Positions 23,094 through 33,789 of a DNA stretch of 64,000 nucleotides are shown piece by piece. Position numbers and translations under genes: made by a program. The stretch is from positions 248,001-312,000 of the forward strand of contig WHVD01000086.1 in assembly GCA_015178975.1 (NCBI GenBank), in the 5' to 3' direction. The stretch is from Hysterangium stoloniferum. Lineage: Eukaryota; Basidiomycota; Agaricomycetes; Hysterangiales; Hysterangiaceae. How positions within the stretch are numbered: the stretch's first letter is position 1; each line of letters starts with the position of its first letter. Under the pieces are notes generated by a model. That model was given only the letters and a program-made list of their open reading frames with translations. It ran no database searches and had not been told where the DNA came from.

Positions 23094-23165
23094 GGACTGG
23101 CCAGCAATTGAACCTGGGACCATCTGTAATTTAGACTGGATGCTCTACTACTGAGCTACCAACCC
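23094..23165 (-). other. tRNA-like sequence, 72 nt, degenerate
   Basis: Read on the minus strand it has a 7-bp acceptor stem (GGGTTGG with CCAGTCC, two G-T pairs), a perfect D arm (GCTC loop GAGC, A-box-like TAGCTCAGTAGTAGA), and a T arm with TTCAATT loop and one mismatch. The anticodon stem does not form properly, so it is a tRNA pseudogene or a tRNA-derived SINE head rather than a working tRNA. The gag-only copia element sits 2-6 bp from its 5' end. Confidence 0.5.
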
Positions 23166-23171
23166 TTTAGG

Positions 23172-23285
23172 TGTTAGAAGTCATAGTATTGCATGTCGTC
23201 GACGCTCGGCTATTTCGTACTTTACAGTAGCTTAGTCATCAAAAATAAACTTTGTCCATTTTCGCTATAATGTCAACATCGAACA
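23172..23285 (+). repeat. 5' LTR of the gag-only copia element
   Basis: Starts TGTTAGAAGTC, ends ATCGAACA; 114 bp, unusually short. Confidence 0.88.
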
Positions 23286-23297
23286 GGTTATGGGCCC
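23286..23297 (+). other. Primer binding site, half-tRNA type
   Basis: GGTTATGGGCCC directly after the LTR; same 12-mer as at 1752 and 51440. Confidence 0.75.
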
Positions 23298-23355
23298 TGC
23301 CCTGTTGCTTTAAAAAGTCACACTAATACTATCTCATCATCTTAGGTCTAATATC

Positions 23356-24141
23356 AATGCCTTACTTGCAAGTATCCCAAAACTCTCAGGTGATAACTAC
23401 CACGAATGGAAGTTTTCATTGTCAATGGTTTTGCGGCATGCTGGATCATGGAGTGTTGTTAATGGTGGAACAAAGGCACCTAAGGATGAGAATAGCAAGG
23501 AGTATTTGGATTGGGAAAAGCATTCGGAGGATGGTTACACGTCAATGGGATTGACAATTGCATCAAGCCACCAATCGTATATTTGGGATTGCACCACTGG
23601 ACCAGAGGCATGGCAAGCACTTGTGAAAATCTATCAGGCAAATAATCGGGCCAATCAGATTTCATTGAAACGCCAGCTCTATATGTACCAGCATGATGTC
23701 AAAAAGCCAGTGATGGAATATGTCCATGGCATTTTGACTCTGGCTTCGCAGCTTCAAGTGATTGGAGTTGAGTTATGTGATGAGGATGTGCTGGATGTCC
23801 TCATCTATTGTTTGGCTCCGGAATTTGGTGCGGTAGCAACTGCTCTTATGCAGCATGTGGGATCACTTACAGTCGAAGAAATTTCCGCGGCGCTGGTAGA
23901 AGAAGAAAGCCATCTAAAAGGGCGGAAAGAAAATGAGAGTCAAATTGCCATGAAAATGAAAGTCGACTCACCAAATATGCGACAGCCGAAGAATTGCTAT
24001 AGATGCAACGGCGAAGGTCACATTGCATGTTTTTGTCCTGCACCGAGGCTGGTTGTTTTGTCTTCAAGGGGATTACCTACCGAAAAGCAGGAAATCCCCA
24101 CTGATAGCACAGGGATGAGTGCTTATATTTTGCACACTTGA
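23356..24141 (+). CDS. Copia-type Gag with zinc knuckle, about 260 aa
   Basis: A copia Gag forms the particle that packages element RNA. The frame opens with ALLASIPKLSGDNYHEWKF, the usual copia/UBN2 Gag start, followed by LTLASQLQVIGVELCDEDV in the helical core. It ends with the knuckle CYRCNGEGHIACFC (C-x2-C-x4-H-x4-C) near residue 220. The frame is open without stops. No ATG is seen before ALLASIP, so the true start is unclear; the next in-frame Met is six codons after HEWKF. It stops at 24141 about 20 residues after the knuckle, without running into protease. Confidence 0.85.
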   Translation, partial: NALLASIPKLSGDNYHEWKFSLSMVLRHAGSWSVVNGGTKAPKDENSKEYLDWEKHSEDGYTSMGLTIASSHQSYIWDCTTGPEAWQALVKIYQANNRANQISLKRQLYMYQHDVKKPVMEYVHGILTLASQLQVIGVELCDEDVLDVLIYCLAPEFGAVATALMQHVGSLTVEEISAALVEEESHLKGRKENESQIAMKMKVDSPNMRQPKNCYRCNGEGHIACFCPAPRLVVLSSRGLPTEKQEIPTDSTGMSAYILHT

Positions 24142-24607
24142 AATTATTGCATGGACTAGGAGTTGCGAGTAGAGCTCCAAGGTCCAGCATTTGTTTGTGG
24201 TCTGGGAGGTTGGGGGAATGCGTTCTAGGAGCAAGAGTCGCTCCAAGGTTCGATTCGATGCCAAAAGTACCAGATGGATTGCGTCTAGTGGGTGCAGCGG
24301 GTGTGTCTTTGATTTTTGGATGGATTGCGTCTAGTGGGCGCAGGCATATTCTTCAATTTTTGGATGGATTGCATCTAGTGGGTGCAGGCGTGTTTTTTGA
24401 TTTTGGATGGATTTTTGGACAGATTTTTGGATGAGTTTTTTGGACAGGTTTTTGCATCAAGTCAGCACAGGTGTACATTCGAATTTGGATGGGTTTTGGA
24501 CGGGTTTTGCATCGACTGGGTGTATTTTTCTTATATTGAAAAGGTTTATATTCTTGGTGGGTACATATGGATTTCCTACAAGTTCTCAACAACATGCAAA
24601 GTGGGCA

Positions 24608-24720
24608 TGTTAGAAGTCATAGTATTGCATGTCATCGACGCTCGGCTATTTTGTACTTTACAGTAGCTTAGTCATCAAAAATAAACTTTGTCCATTTTCA
24701 CTATAATGTCAACATCAAAA
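24608..24720 (+). repeat. 3' LTR of the gag-only copia element
   Basis: Starts TGTTAGAAGTC and differs from the 5' copy at a few positions, mostly transitions (CGTCG to CATCG, TTTCG to TTTTG or TTTCA). A purine-rich AAAGTGGGCA precedes it. Confidence 0.88.
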
Positions 24721-25536
24721 TAGGAGACTTATATAGACTTTGAAATGTAATAATACCAAATCTGGTATTAATGAGGGGCAGAACTATTAAACATCAAACG
24801 AAACAAGTAAATACCAAACTAGGTATTAGGGATGGAACAGAACAGGAGCGGAGAACGAATCATGACAGGTCATTAGACCATAATGGGAACAGGGCTCTGT
24901 TAGAGGGGTTACGGGGAGTGCAGTTGGGGTCCAGTGACTGGTCCGTGAGATACAGAGTGTCGGGTGTATATAGGGTGGAGTTCGGGGTCTGGTGGAGTCT
25001 GATGACTGGTACATGAGACACATGACAGACCATTTGACCATAACAGGAACAGGGTTCTATGCTCTGTTAGAGGGGTTCTGGGAGTCCCGTCAGATTCCGG
25101 TGACTGGTACATGAGACACAGAGAGTTGGGTATAAGCAGGTTGATGTCCGGGTCTGGTGGAGTCCGAGGACTGGTGTATATGACACAGTGTCGGGTATAG
25201 ACAGGTTGAGGTGCAAGTCCAGTGGAGTCTGACAACTGGTGCATATAGGGTGATGTGCAGGTTCCTGGACTCCGGTCGGAGTCCGGTTCGGGAGATGACC
25301 AAGACCATGTAACAAAGTTAAATGTCAAAGGGCGGAGTCCGGTGGATTCTGGGTCATAACAGAAGGTGTCTAGTCAGGGGCAGACAGTGTGGGTGCATAC
25401 AGAGAGTCAGGCATAAACAAGTTGATGTGTGGGCTCTGGCGGGAACTCCAGTTGTAACTATACAATATAGAGGGTCGGGAGCATGTAGGACGGGGTCCGG
25501 GAGGCCGGAGGCCAGCGGGCTTTCTGGTTCCTGACA
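24721..25536 (-). mobile_element. LTR fragment related to the solo LTR at 28690
   Basis: Reverse-complement blocks are shared with 28690-29529: TTATATAGAC, GGAATGGAAC-like, AACGGGAATA-like and GTCCGGTGACTG. The right end GGTTCCTGACA matches the LTR start of the relative (TGTTACGACC region, diverged). A 60-80-bp unit around GGTGACTGGTACATGAGACAC is partly duplicated. The U5 end is missing on the left, where the sequence begins at its TATA box beside the copia element. Confidence 0.6.
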
Positions 25537-26899
25537 GAAGTTCCTATTTGTGGTGTTCCTGAACAGAGTCTGGGCAATAGTGAAGTTGTCAGCTCTGGTG
25601 CATACACTTACAATTTTGTTATGGTTTAGTTGGATGAGTACATTCATTCAGGAAACAGATGTCAGGGGTAGCACAGTTGGGATTGAATAAAGCAAGCTTT
25701 GTGACATCTCAAAGATGAACTTATTGTCAGATATGCAACCAGAATCCCCCTCATTATCTCCTTTATGAGATAAAGCCTGCCTTACCATTTGACTGTGTTG
25801 TATACAATTCAAAGAGGTAGTTTAAGGTTGAGTTCAGATTAAAGGTGGATATTACATTCTTTGGAACTTGATGGTATTTGTCCCCTAATGTGGTGTGGCT
25901 GTCTCTTGGCTTCTTCTTTATCATTCATAATAATCCTATCCCTCCTGAGAAGCTTCCAAATTGAGGAAGTTTTCAATGCCAATGACGATATGGATTACAA
26001 CACAGAAGAGCTAATTGAATGGAGGTCATGGACATGTGACCAGTGGGAAAACCATAATCAAAGGGAAATTAAAAGGATTCAATTTGACTCAAGGTTTTAG
26101 AGAGTTCAATCAGAAAGCTGCCAATATGGCTATAGTTTCAAGTCATGGTCACAGTCATGAGCTCAAATTCTTATATTTACTTTGGCACTTGAGATGACTT
26201 ATACACAGCCTAATCAGTCCTATCAATCAGACATACAAATACTCCATACCATGTTCAATACTGCTTCATCATCTAAAGAAACCTTCAATCACTACTCAAA
26301 GTTGACTCCTCCCTCTTTTATTGAACTCAAACCAATGCCCTCTTGTTTTCCATCATGCTCAGAATTCATACCCATACCCAAACCACTCCCCTCATACGAA
26401 TCCAAGAAACACCATTGTAGTCTCCATCAAGTAGGCATTTGGCCCCCATATGCTCCAGACGATCCCATCTTCATTCATATATACCACTATGATGGCTCCT
26501 CTGAAATCCTCCAATATTGATTCAATTGTGTACTCCATTGACAACACCACCCACCATCACAGGAATTTTATTATGATGCAATATCCTTGTGTGCTGGCAC
26601 TGCAAAGGCAGTCAGCATCTACGCAAGTGCTGGCATGCCATGTGGACCTACACAGCACCAGGGGGGATTACATAAGTGCTGAAGTGTGGCTATGCAGTGT
26701 AGGGTGCATACATACCATTTTTAGTGTTCTTCTCAGATTTTTCATAAATAGAAAATACTAAATAAATATTAAATAAATAGTATAAATAGTAGATCTGTAC
26801 ATACTCATTTCTTTAGTTTCAATCTCTTAGAATCCCACTAAAACAAGTGTGATATCCCCTGTCATTGAGCTGTCCCCTCTCCACTTTTATTTCTGTGTT
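25537..26899. other. Repeat-derived non-coding region
   Basis: No recognisable gene. The stretch 26098-26195 recurs in inverted orientation at 51602-51695. 26740-26830 is AT-rich. ORFs at 25861, 26182 and 26450 have no motifs. Confidence 0.45.
26098..26195 (+). repeat. Dispersed repeat, inverted copy at 51602-51695
   Basis: Shared blocks include AGAGAGTTCAAT, CCAATATGGCTATAGTTTC and AAATTCTTATAT. Identity is roughly 85% by eye. Confidence 0.7.
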
Positions 26900-27566
26900 C
26901 TATCTTGTGTTTGGTTGCCTTGTTAGTGTTGCCCTAACATCTTCCCCAATTAGGCACCTCACCAAGCAAGGTGGTGCAAGGAGTCTAGGAGGTGGTGGAA
27001 CAGGTTCAACAGGCTCAGGAATATGTGGGAATGGTAATTCATCCTCATCCATTGGTACAGGAATGATCATAGGAATAAGAATATGGTCTACAGGAGGAGC
27101 AGGAATAATCTGAGGATTCTGGGAGGGTGCTTGTGGTAATGGATGGGCAGCTGCCTGAGCTTGTAAAGTAGCAACTCCTCTTCTGTCAATATAAAGTGGA
27201 AATTCAGAGAGAGGTGGAACCTCATACATTTTCTCCCTGTACCCTTCTATTATTAGGAGAGGGAAGTGTAGAGACCTGAGCAGCCTGAGCAAATAATGCT
27301 GCCACCACTTCCCTGCCCATTGCAACAGGAGGCTGCAATACAGCAGCATTTAGTCTATATGATGATGCAAGCTGTGGCCCATTTGCCAGTTGGGCATATA
27401 TATTAACTACAGAAGTGCCAGGAGTAAGAGAAGGACCATCTATATTATGTGATGGTCCAGCAATGGCAAATGGGTTCTGCTGATTGATAGGCAGGTGATT
27501 AGTATGAGGGGGAAAGGGTAATGGTATCAGAGCAGAAACATCACTCTGGTTGAGAAACACCATCAT
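26900..27566 (-). pseudogene. Unrecognised proline-rich ORF pair, probably element-derived
   Basis: Two overlapping minus frames join as one protein across a frame change near 27230-27300: PFAIAGPSHNIDGPS, IYAQLANGPQLASSYRLN, then VYEVPPLSEFPLYIDRRG, and a long Pro/acid-rich tail with PVPMDEDELPFPHIPEP. I do not recognise the family. It lies downstream of the gypsy gag relic on the same strand, separated by LTR insertions, so it could belong to the same decayed element or be an unrelated gene. Confidence 0.35.
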
Positions 27567-28689
27567 GTCTCAGGCAGTGCTTAGTGTGTGATGTCATTAC
27601 CACACATTGTTATGACCGTGTAGCAACCTGACGGTCCCCGAGGTTATTGCCACCTATCGACATTTGAAGTTATTGTTCAAGTCATCGCATTGGAAACCAT
27701 CGGTCTCTTGACACTGACATATGCTTTCACGGCAATCAAACTCCATTTACACCCCTGTCAAAATATACTTGTACTATCTGGTTAAACTCCGATATGTCCC
27801 TTTTTATTATGATGATCCATTCTATTCTATGTTTCACATATGTCTATATATACTTGTAACCCTTGGACTATTTCCTTTTCTCGTAATCCTGCTCTTGGTT
27901 ATTTCACAGCCTCCAAACAAATCATAACCTTCCCGTTCCTAGTCAAGCTTATTGTCAATAATGTTTTCCACTCTTCTCCTAGTTAGTATTTTCTAGACAC
28001 TGAATACTTGAATATGAACCCGCTGTAGTTGTAGTTACTAGGCAATCAGAATATCAACTCAGAATACCCTCATACATCTCTAGAAGTCTCATACTAAGTA
28101 TTCTGCCCTCCACCTTTGTGTGCGCTCACCCACTCTTGGTCCCCAACCTGTAAGGTACCTGGCTATTTACTCTCTCAAGTAGTTAACAAATGTTGACACA
28201 GCAAGGGATTCAAGAAATAAACAAATACAGGTCCAGTAATTTAAATACTGATAGATTAATTAGCTGCACTATTAAGCTTAAACAACTAAAGTCAATATTT
28301 GTTTGGTCTCTTGACAAATTCAGATGAACTTGTAGTGACGTGCTCTACAAAAGTTAAGTTCTCCTTGAGAATAAAGGTTCAGGAGCTGAATGTATGTATG
28401 TGCAATAAGTTGGTGGAAACTTGTTGAATATCCAAGTGTTTGTTTAAAGATCAATTAACTGTGCTGTTAAAGTGGGCTCTTGAATAACCTAAACAGGCAG
28501 GGATTTCAGTAATAAGAATTTAGATTTACTTAAGTGATTAGTAAGCCTAAAGGTTTCTGGGATGCTGTGGGAACTTAGATGAATTAGCTAAGTTCAAGAG
28601 TTGCTGACAAAGATTCAAGATTCTGCAAGTGTAGGTGCTTGCAGTTAGTGTATCAGACTAAGGCTATTTTTGTCCTTAGGATGATGAGA

Positions 28690-29529
28690 TGTTACGACCA
28701 GACAATCCCGCCGGACTCCAGGCACTAACCCGTATGCCCCCACGCACTACAAGCACCAATCGTCTGTTTATAGGATTTCCTGCTCGGACTCCATTACATC
28801 AAGACTCGTTACGTTCGACCTCATTACAACACATATCAGTCACCAGATTTCCCCCGGACTCCGTCTCTGTCTATGTCCATCTTCGTCCCACGCATCAGTC
28901 ACCGGACCCCACTTAGAATCCCGTCACCGCTCTAATCGAGCCTTATTCCCGTTTTAGTCAAATGACCTGTCACGATTTAGGACTCCGCTCCTGCTCCGTT
29001 TCCCGTTATGGGTTATGCTTTGTCATGATTCGGACTCCACTCCATTCCGTTCCATTCCTAACACCAATTTGGTGTTTACTATTCCCATTTCATGTTTTGT
29101 TATTTTCATTTCGCCATTACTGGATTTGGTATGTCATTCACGCCATGGTCTATATAAACTGGCAGATGTTGTACATACAATCCAGTCAGAAAATTAGCTT
29201 AGATTCCCCCCAGTAATCTAATAACATTTTCCACTCTAAAACCTTGCTTGATTCACATCGCTCGCACTAGTCGGAGCCCACGGGCTCCGGCGCATCTATC
29301 TCTCTCAACCAACTCGACTCATGACCCATGACCTCTGACTTACGACCCACGACCCCCGACTTACGACCTACAACCCACGAACCCTGCCCGGACTCCCCGG
29401 GATCCCCGTCCATCCGTTTGAAATTGGACAACACGATCTAGCGAGGGTGCAGCCTATAAGCTGAAGCCAAGTCCTACCAGATATCCCGCGGGTTTCTCCG
29501 GAAACCTGGCCTGTGTGTGTATCCTAACA
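28690..29529 (+). mobile_element. Solo LTR H (840 bp), inner layer of the nest, TSD TGAGA
   Basis: Starts TGTTACGACC and ends ATCCTAACA. The TSD TGAGA is perfect at 28685-28689 and 29530-29534. A TATATAAACTGG TATA region lies near 29150, then AGCTTAGATTCCCCCC, and the R/U5 motif at 29448-29477. It is GC-richer than its surroundings. Confidence 0.92.
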
Positions 29530-30073
29530 TGAGATAAGCTTATGAGCTGGTGCTATTGATAGTAGTAAAGTAAAGTTGATTTTATTCAAGATTTAGGCCT
29601 CCTTTTATACATGTAGAGAGTTTTGCTTAATAATATCTAAATAACTAATTAGAAAATTTTAGAAGCTTCTAAGAAGTTTCCATAATTCTGCTATGATATC
29701 ATACTCCTCACCTGACTCGAAGATCCGAGTCAGTTGAGTCAGAAAAGAAGTCTGGGATGGCCGAAAGTGGAAGCAAAATAGGCCAGGTGGCCGAAACAGA
29801 AATAAACCTGGCTGGGTGGCTGCGAAAACTATTCGTGATGATTTGGGAACGTGTCATCACATCGTCGTCACGTGATGTCACGTGATTGCACGATAATAAT
29901 GCACATATATCTAGTAATATAATGTAATAAAAACCTGGCCACCCAAAACTAGATAACCCGACTCTATTATAATTATATTTCGACTGCTCTAGGCTTCGAT
30001 TATGTAATGTGACATCATTTGAAGCCTCGAGTATGCGAAGTTAAAAGGAAATACCCATATTCTTTGAATAATA

Positions 30074-30120
30074 AATAAAATAAAATAAAATAAAATAAAA
30101 TAAAATAAAATAAATAAAAA
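30074..30120 (+). repeat. AATAA/TAAAA microsatellite
   Basis: About nine units of a pentanucleotide (AAAAT phase) inside element G. Confidence 0.9.
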
Positions 30121-30496
30121 TAAATCCTGGAAAATTAAGGGTAAATTCGTGAAGATATACTAGATACATCACATGACCCCTTGGCCCGACACTTGACTTA
30201 TCCTTCAGTCCTGATCAGTAACTCGCCACAAGGTACTCGTTAGGACTAGTCTTCACCCATCCGAAATTTAGGGACACCTGATGGATATTTGCGAGGGTGC
30301 AGCATATAAGCTGAAGCCAAGTCTTTCTGATTGGTCCCCATCGGCCTACCGACATTAGTCAGTTTTCAGTTCTTAACACACATTGGTGATGGTCCTGAGC
30401 ACATACATTCTGCCAATGGTGTTCAGGTGTAGAAGGTTCAGAAGGTAGATCCCTAAAATGGTAGATAGATTAGACATTGAGTGGAAAATAGGATAG

Positions 30497-31631
30497 TGTT
30501 AGGATCCTATCATTTTGGACACCCATAGCTTGGCTTTACCCTCATAAGCCTCCAGCACCCCACTATTGGCATCCCTAACCACAGTGTCACTGCCTGCAGT
30601 GCCCTGACACATGTTTCTCTGTTGATTACCCTTTGGCCATCCCATCCCATCTCTGTCCTGACACTGTTCCATTACCTCTTCTACATGTATGTTTTATGTG
30701 CCACCTCATAACCTTTAGAATAGTTGTGTTTCATCACATTTAGTCCACAACTTCTCACTTCCCTAATTGGCCTTCTGATCATCTGTTATACTTTTGTATA
30801 AAAACCCCATCATGTATGCTGTAATTTCTTCAGTTCAAATATCAACTTTAGGTTACCCCTTTTGTGTTTAAGCCCCTTTGCTTGCTCCTAATACTCTTGG
30901 AGACATTGACAGCCAGCTGCAATTATTACCACCATGACCCTTAGCATTTCAGCCTTCTGGTTGATTCAGTTAAGTATTGTCCCAAATTGTACTACTTGCT
31001 CTTCTTGAAATACCAGAGCACTCTAACTGTTAAGCTTGGGGCTCACAGGTGGGTTTCTGGAGAAACCCATGGAAGTTCTGGGAAGGACACAGCTTCAGCT
31101 TATGTGTTGCACCCTCGTAGATTGTGGTGTCCAACTTCAAACAGGAGCAAATGGGAAATCTGCAGGTTCCAAGAATATGTGGATGAGTGGAAACTAAGTC
31201 AATATTCTGATTGGATTGTAAAGTACAGATAGCTACTTGCCTATATATATTTGTAGACTATTGTACTACTTATTCAGACATACAAAAAGACATATTGGGA
31301 ATACAAAAAGACAATAAACCAGATTACAAACTAAACAGGAACAAGGGACAAACTAAAACCAGATGTCAACCAGCAAAGCCAGATTCAGATGGAGTCTGGT
31401 GTCATGTGTGCATTACAGAGAGTCAGGTGCATATGTATATGCTGTAAACTGGTGCCCAGAGAGTGGTGGGTTTTCATGTTGTAACACTAACAGTTCATGC
31501 AAGGGTGCAACACATAAGTTGAAGCCTCCACTTGTTTTGTAGAATCAAACCTCCTGGTTAAGTACAAAATATGTACCTATTAGCCCTCCAACATCATTCC
31601 CCCTCTTGTCTTTAGACCTTAGATCTTAACA
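30497..31631 (+). mobile_element. Solo LTR I, interrupted by LTR J, TSD GATAG
   Basis: Starts TGTTAGGATCC and ends AGATCTTAACA. The TSD GATAG is perfect at 30492-30496 and 31632-31636. Own length is about 671 bp. It belongs to the same family as 7606-8325 and 40814-41531. TTTTGTATAAAAACCCC is a likely TATA region. Confidence 0.9.
31028..31486 (-). mobile_element. Solo LTR J (459 bp) nested in LTR I, TSD CTAAC
   Basis: On the plus strand it starts TGTTAAGCTTGG and ends TTGTAACA. The TSD CTAAC is perfect at 31023-31027 and 31487-31491. The R/U5 motif at 31089-31119 is in minus orientation. Confidence 0.88.
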
Positions 31632-31636
31632 GATAG

Positions 31637-32373
31637 ACTTATATCACCATCCAAGCTACCAATAGGCAAAAAAGTGAAACCTGACAATATTGAGTTAATA
31701 CCAAGTAAACATAGAAAGAATATGGTAAACATACCTTTATAAAATGACTTCTTAATTGCATTTGAGGAACTCCAGCTATACTGAAGTGAATCAATGTGAA
31801 CAGAGCCAAAAGAAACTACGGTAGTCAAAAATAATCAAGAAAACATGCAAAAATATGGAAATATCATTTAAACACTCACTTTAAATATTTCTGATGCTCC
31901 TGGTCTAGTCCCAAAACATCATAAAGATGAAATAGTCCTTGGCTCATGTTTTTCCTACCTGAAATGAGTAAAAAACCAAAAAGAAAAAGTGAAAAGACCA
32001 TAGGAAAATGCATGTATGTAAAAAAAGCAAATTTGACTAGAATAACAAATAAATCACCTATAAAGACCTTCAATATTTGGAATGACATATAATCCACTGG
32101 AAACCACTCAGATACTGTGAAGATGTTTAAAGTTCTGACTTGAGACCAAAAAATCAATGGATTGTAAGCTGGTGGGTTAGTTGCATCCCAGGAATGCCAA
32201 AAGACCAACTTTGTCAAAAAATGACCTAAAGCTTTCCTTATGGAAGGATGACTGAAATTGTCTTTTGAGGTGACAACACTGTTGACAATGTAAAAAGAGG
32301 AAGCTGAAATGGCTTGAGGATCTAAAATGAGTGGATGCATTGCTGAGGGTTCAACATGATCCTTAGCCTGCAC
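31637..32373 (-). pseudogene. Unrecognised minus-strand coding relic downstream of gypsy gag
   Basis: Frames give SSFYIVNSVVTSKDNFSHPS, HFLTKLVFWHSWDATNPP, then after a possible intron (GTCTTT to TTTCAG) a stretch GLFHLYDVLGLDQEHQKYL. I recognise no domain. It follows the gag zinc knuckle on the same strand, where protease would be expected, but no DSGA-type motif is visible. It may be another gene or a diverged pol start. Confidence 0.3.
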
Positions 32374-32399
32374 AGGGGCCTGAGGGGTTGTTTACGTTG

Positions 32400-33330
32400 C
32401 TTTTTGACTTGGTCACTGATGTTGGCATCTCTGATGGCTTTTCAGTCTTAACAGTGTGAGCCTTGGTAGTGTTGTTCAATGGACACTTGTTTGCCATGTG
32501 GCTGGGGGTGCCACACCAAAGGCAGAGGTCATTATCCTTTCATCACTGCCTTTCCTCAGGTGTTACCTTACCATCTGGGCCAATCTTTGAGCTCAAATTA
32601 TATTTAGGCTTGGCCGCAGAGGTTCCAGTGTTGTTGCTAGAGGTTACAGCATCATTAAAGTCAATTAGAGTTGATGGAATTGCCAATAGGTGTGGTTGCT
32701 GGTTCATTGTCTTGAGTGCCTTTTGCTGGAGGGTCTGAGGATGTTTCATGAGTGATTTCAGCTTGCTGTTCCCAATAACAGGCATCACATTGCTGAGCCT
32801 TGAGGCACATCTTGATGAGAGTAGTAGTTGGCTAGCCATCATCTCAACAGATATTGTCCTTAAGATGGAATGGGAGGCTGGAATAGAACCAATGGTGTAG
32901 GGTTGAGTTACCCCAATTGACAAGACTGGCTAGTGAGTTGAACTGGACAATGCATTTGGTGATCCACTGGCTGTCATTTATCTTAATGTTGGCTAGAATG
33001 GCTTCAGTGTCACTGACAGCATTGTGAGGGCCAACATCAAGTCTGAGCTCTGTAATGAAAGATGAGTAGTTGTTCAGCCAACTGGGCTGGTAGTCTTCAA
33101 GGTTGTTGAGTGCAGGTTCAAACCAATTCATGGTGGTGCCCTGAAGAAACAATAAGGCAAATATAACCTTGCTTCTGTCAGTGGCAAATTCATCAGGGTG
33201 GTCATTGAAGTTCAAATTACATTGCATCAGGAATGGTCACAATTTTGCAGTGTCAGTTCCATGAAAAATGAAAATGTTTGGTTCCTTAACCTTGGCATTC
33301 TGGGTGGCCTTCCCACAATTGTTTTCAAGG
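32400..33330 (-). pseudogene. Ty3/gypsy Gag relic with zinc knuckle
   Basis: Minus-strand frames give FHGTDTAKL then a stop, MQCNLNFNDHPDEFATDRSK, FLQGTTMNWFEPALNN and, after a frame break near 32850, CLWCGTPSHMANKC, a C-x2-C-x4-H-x4-C knuckle. The order matches basidiomycete gypsy Gag (PDKFDGSD-like start, DWFEP motif, knuckle). At least one stop and one frameshift make it non-functional. N-terminal Ser/His/Pro-rich sequence continues to about 33720. The pol that should follow is missing. Confidence 0.8.
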
Positions 33331-33789
33331 AAGGTGGTGGACCCTTTGAGTGCTGTTCTAAGACTTGGTTTGGGAATTGATATGGAACATGAGATGTGCT
33401 TGCTAAGCTGTTGCCAGAGTGGTGAGAACCTTGATGTGAGCTAGGATGGGAAGAACCTGGAGGTCTGCCACTGTGACTACTGTGGTGAGAGCTATAATGT
33501 TAACTGTGGTGGGAACTTGGTGGTCTGCCACAAAACCTCGGAAAGAACAGTGATGAGAACCTTGAGGTCTGCTACCAAAGTATTATGAGAGCTATGATGT
33601 GAACTTGGTGGTCTGCCATCGAAGCTGTGATGAGAGCTGAGTGGACCACTGCTGGTATGACTACTTTGATGTGGGCTGTTGTGTATTGTATGGATTGATG
33701 GAGGAGGAGGGGAGTGTGTCAAAAAACACTACCACCAATACTTGGAGGGACTGGAAGAGGTCTCAACTGCACCCCATTATCTGTGATTG

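Larger units (their letters stand above)
23172..24720 (+). mobile_element. Gag-only copia element (TR-GAG type), 1.55 kb
   Basis: A 5' LTR (23172-23285, 114 bp) and a 3' LTR (24608-24720) are near-identical. Between them lie a half-tRNA primer site, one gag frame, and about 460 bp of non-coding sequence with GGATTGCGTCTAGTGGG-like direct repeats (24270-24430). No protease, integrase or RT is present. Flanks are TTAGG on the left and ATAGG on the right, a possible TSD with one change, the 3' LTR end having lost a base or so. Elements with terminal repeats and only gag are known in plants as TR-GAG; they need pol in trans. Confidence 0.85.
28149..30173 (+). mobile_element. Long LTR-like element G, middle layer of the nest
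   Basis: Starts TGTAAGGTACC and ends GATACATCACA. It is a diverged copy of 43518-44870 (TGTAATGTATT...GATACATCACA), sharing GGTCCAGTAATTTAAATACT, TCAAGAGTTGCTGACAAAG and the GCGAAGTTAAAAGGAA block. Flanks CAACC and TGACC agree at 3 of 5 bases, a weak TSD. Without the inner insertion it is about 1.18 kb. No coding capacity. Confidence 0.75.
27608..30378 (+). mobile_element. Solo LTR F, outer layer of a three-level nest, TSD CACAT
   Basis: Starts TGTTATGACC and ends AGTTCTTAACA. The TSD CACAT is perfect at 27603-27607 and 30379-30383. It is interrupted at 28148 by the element 28149-30173. Own length is about 745 bp. The R/U5 motif GAGGGTGCAGCATATAAGC at 30293-30325 sets plus orientation. Confidence 0.88.

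Noticed and set aside
23094-23165. Functional tRNA gene
   Set aside because: The anticodon stem does not pair and the T stem has a mismatch; kept only as tRNA-like.
24138-25647. ORFs in the 3' part of the gag-only element and the neighbouring LTR fragment
   Set aside because: They fall in LTR or tandem repeat sequence and are explained by it.
28149-30178. Start of element G at TGTTGACACAG (28192)
   Set aside because: Alignment with the copy at 43518 places the start at TGTAAGGTACC (28149); the later TG has no matching flank.
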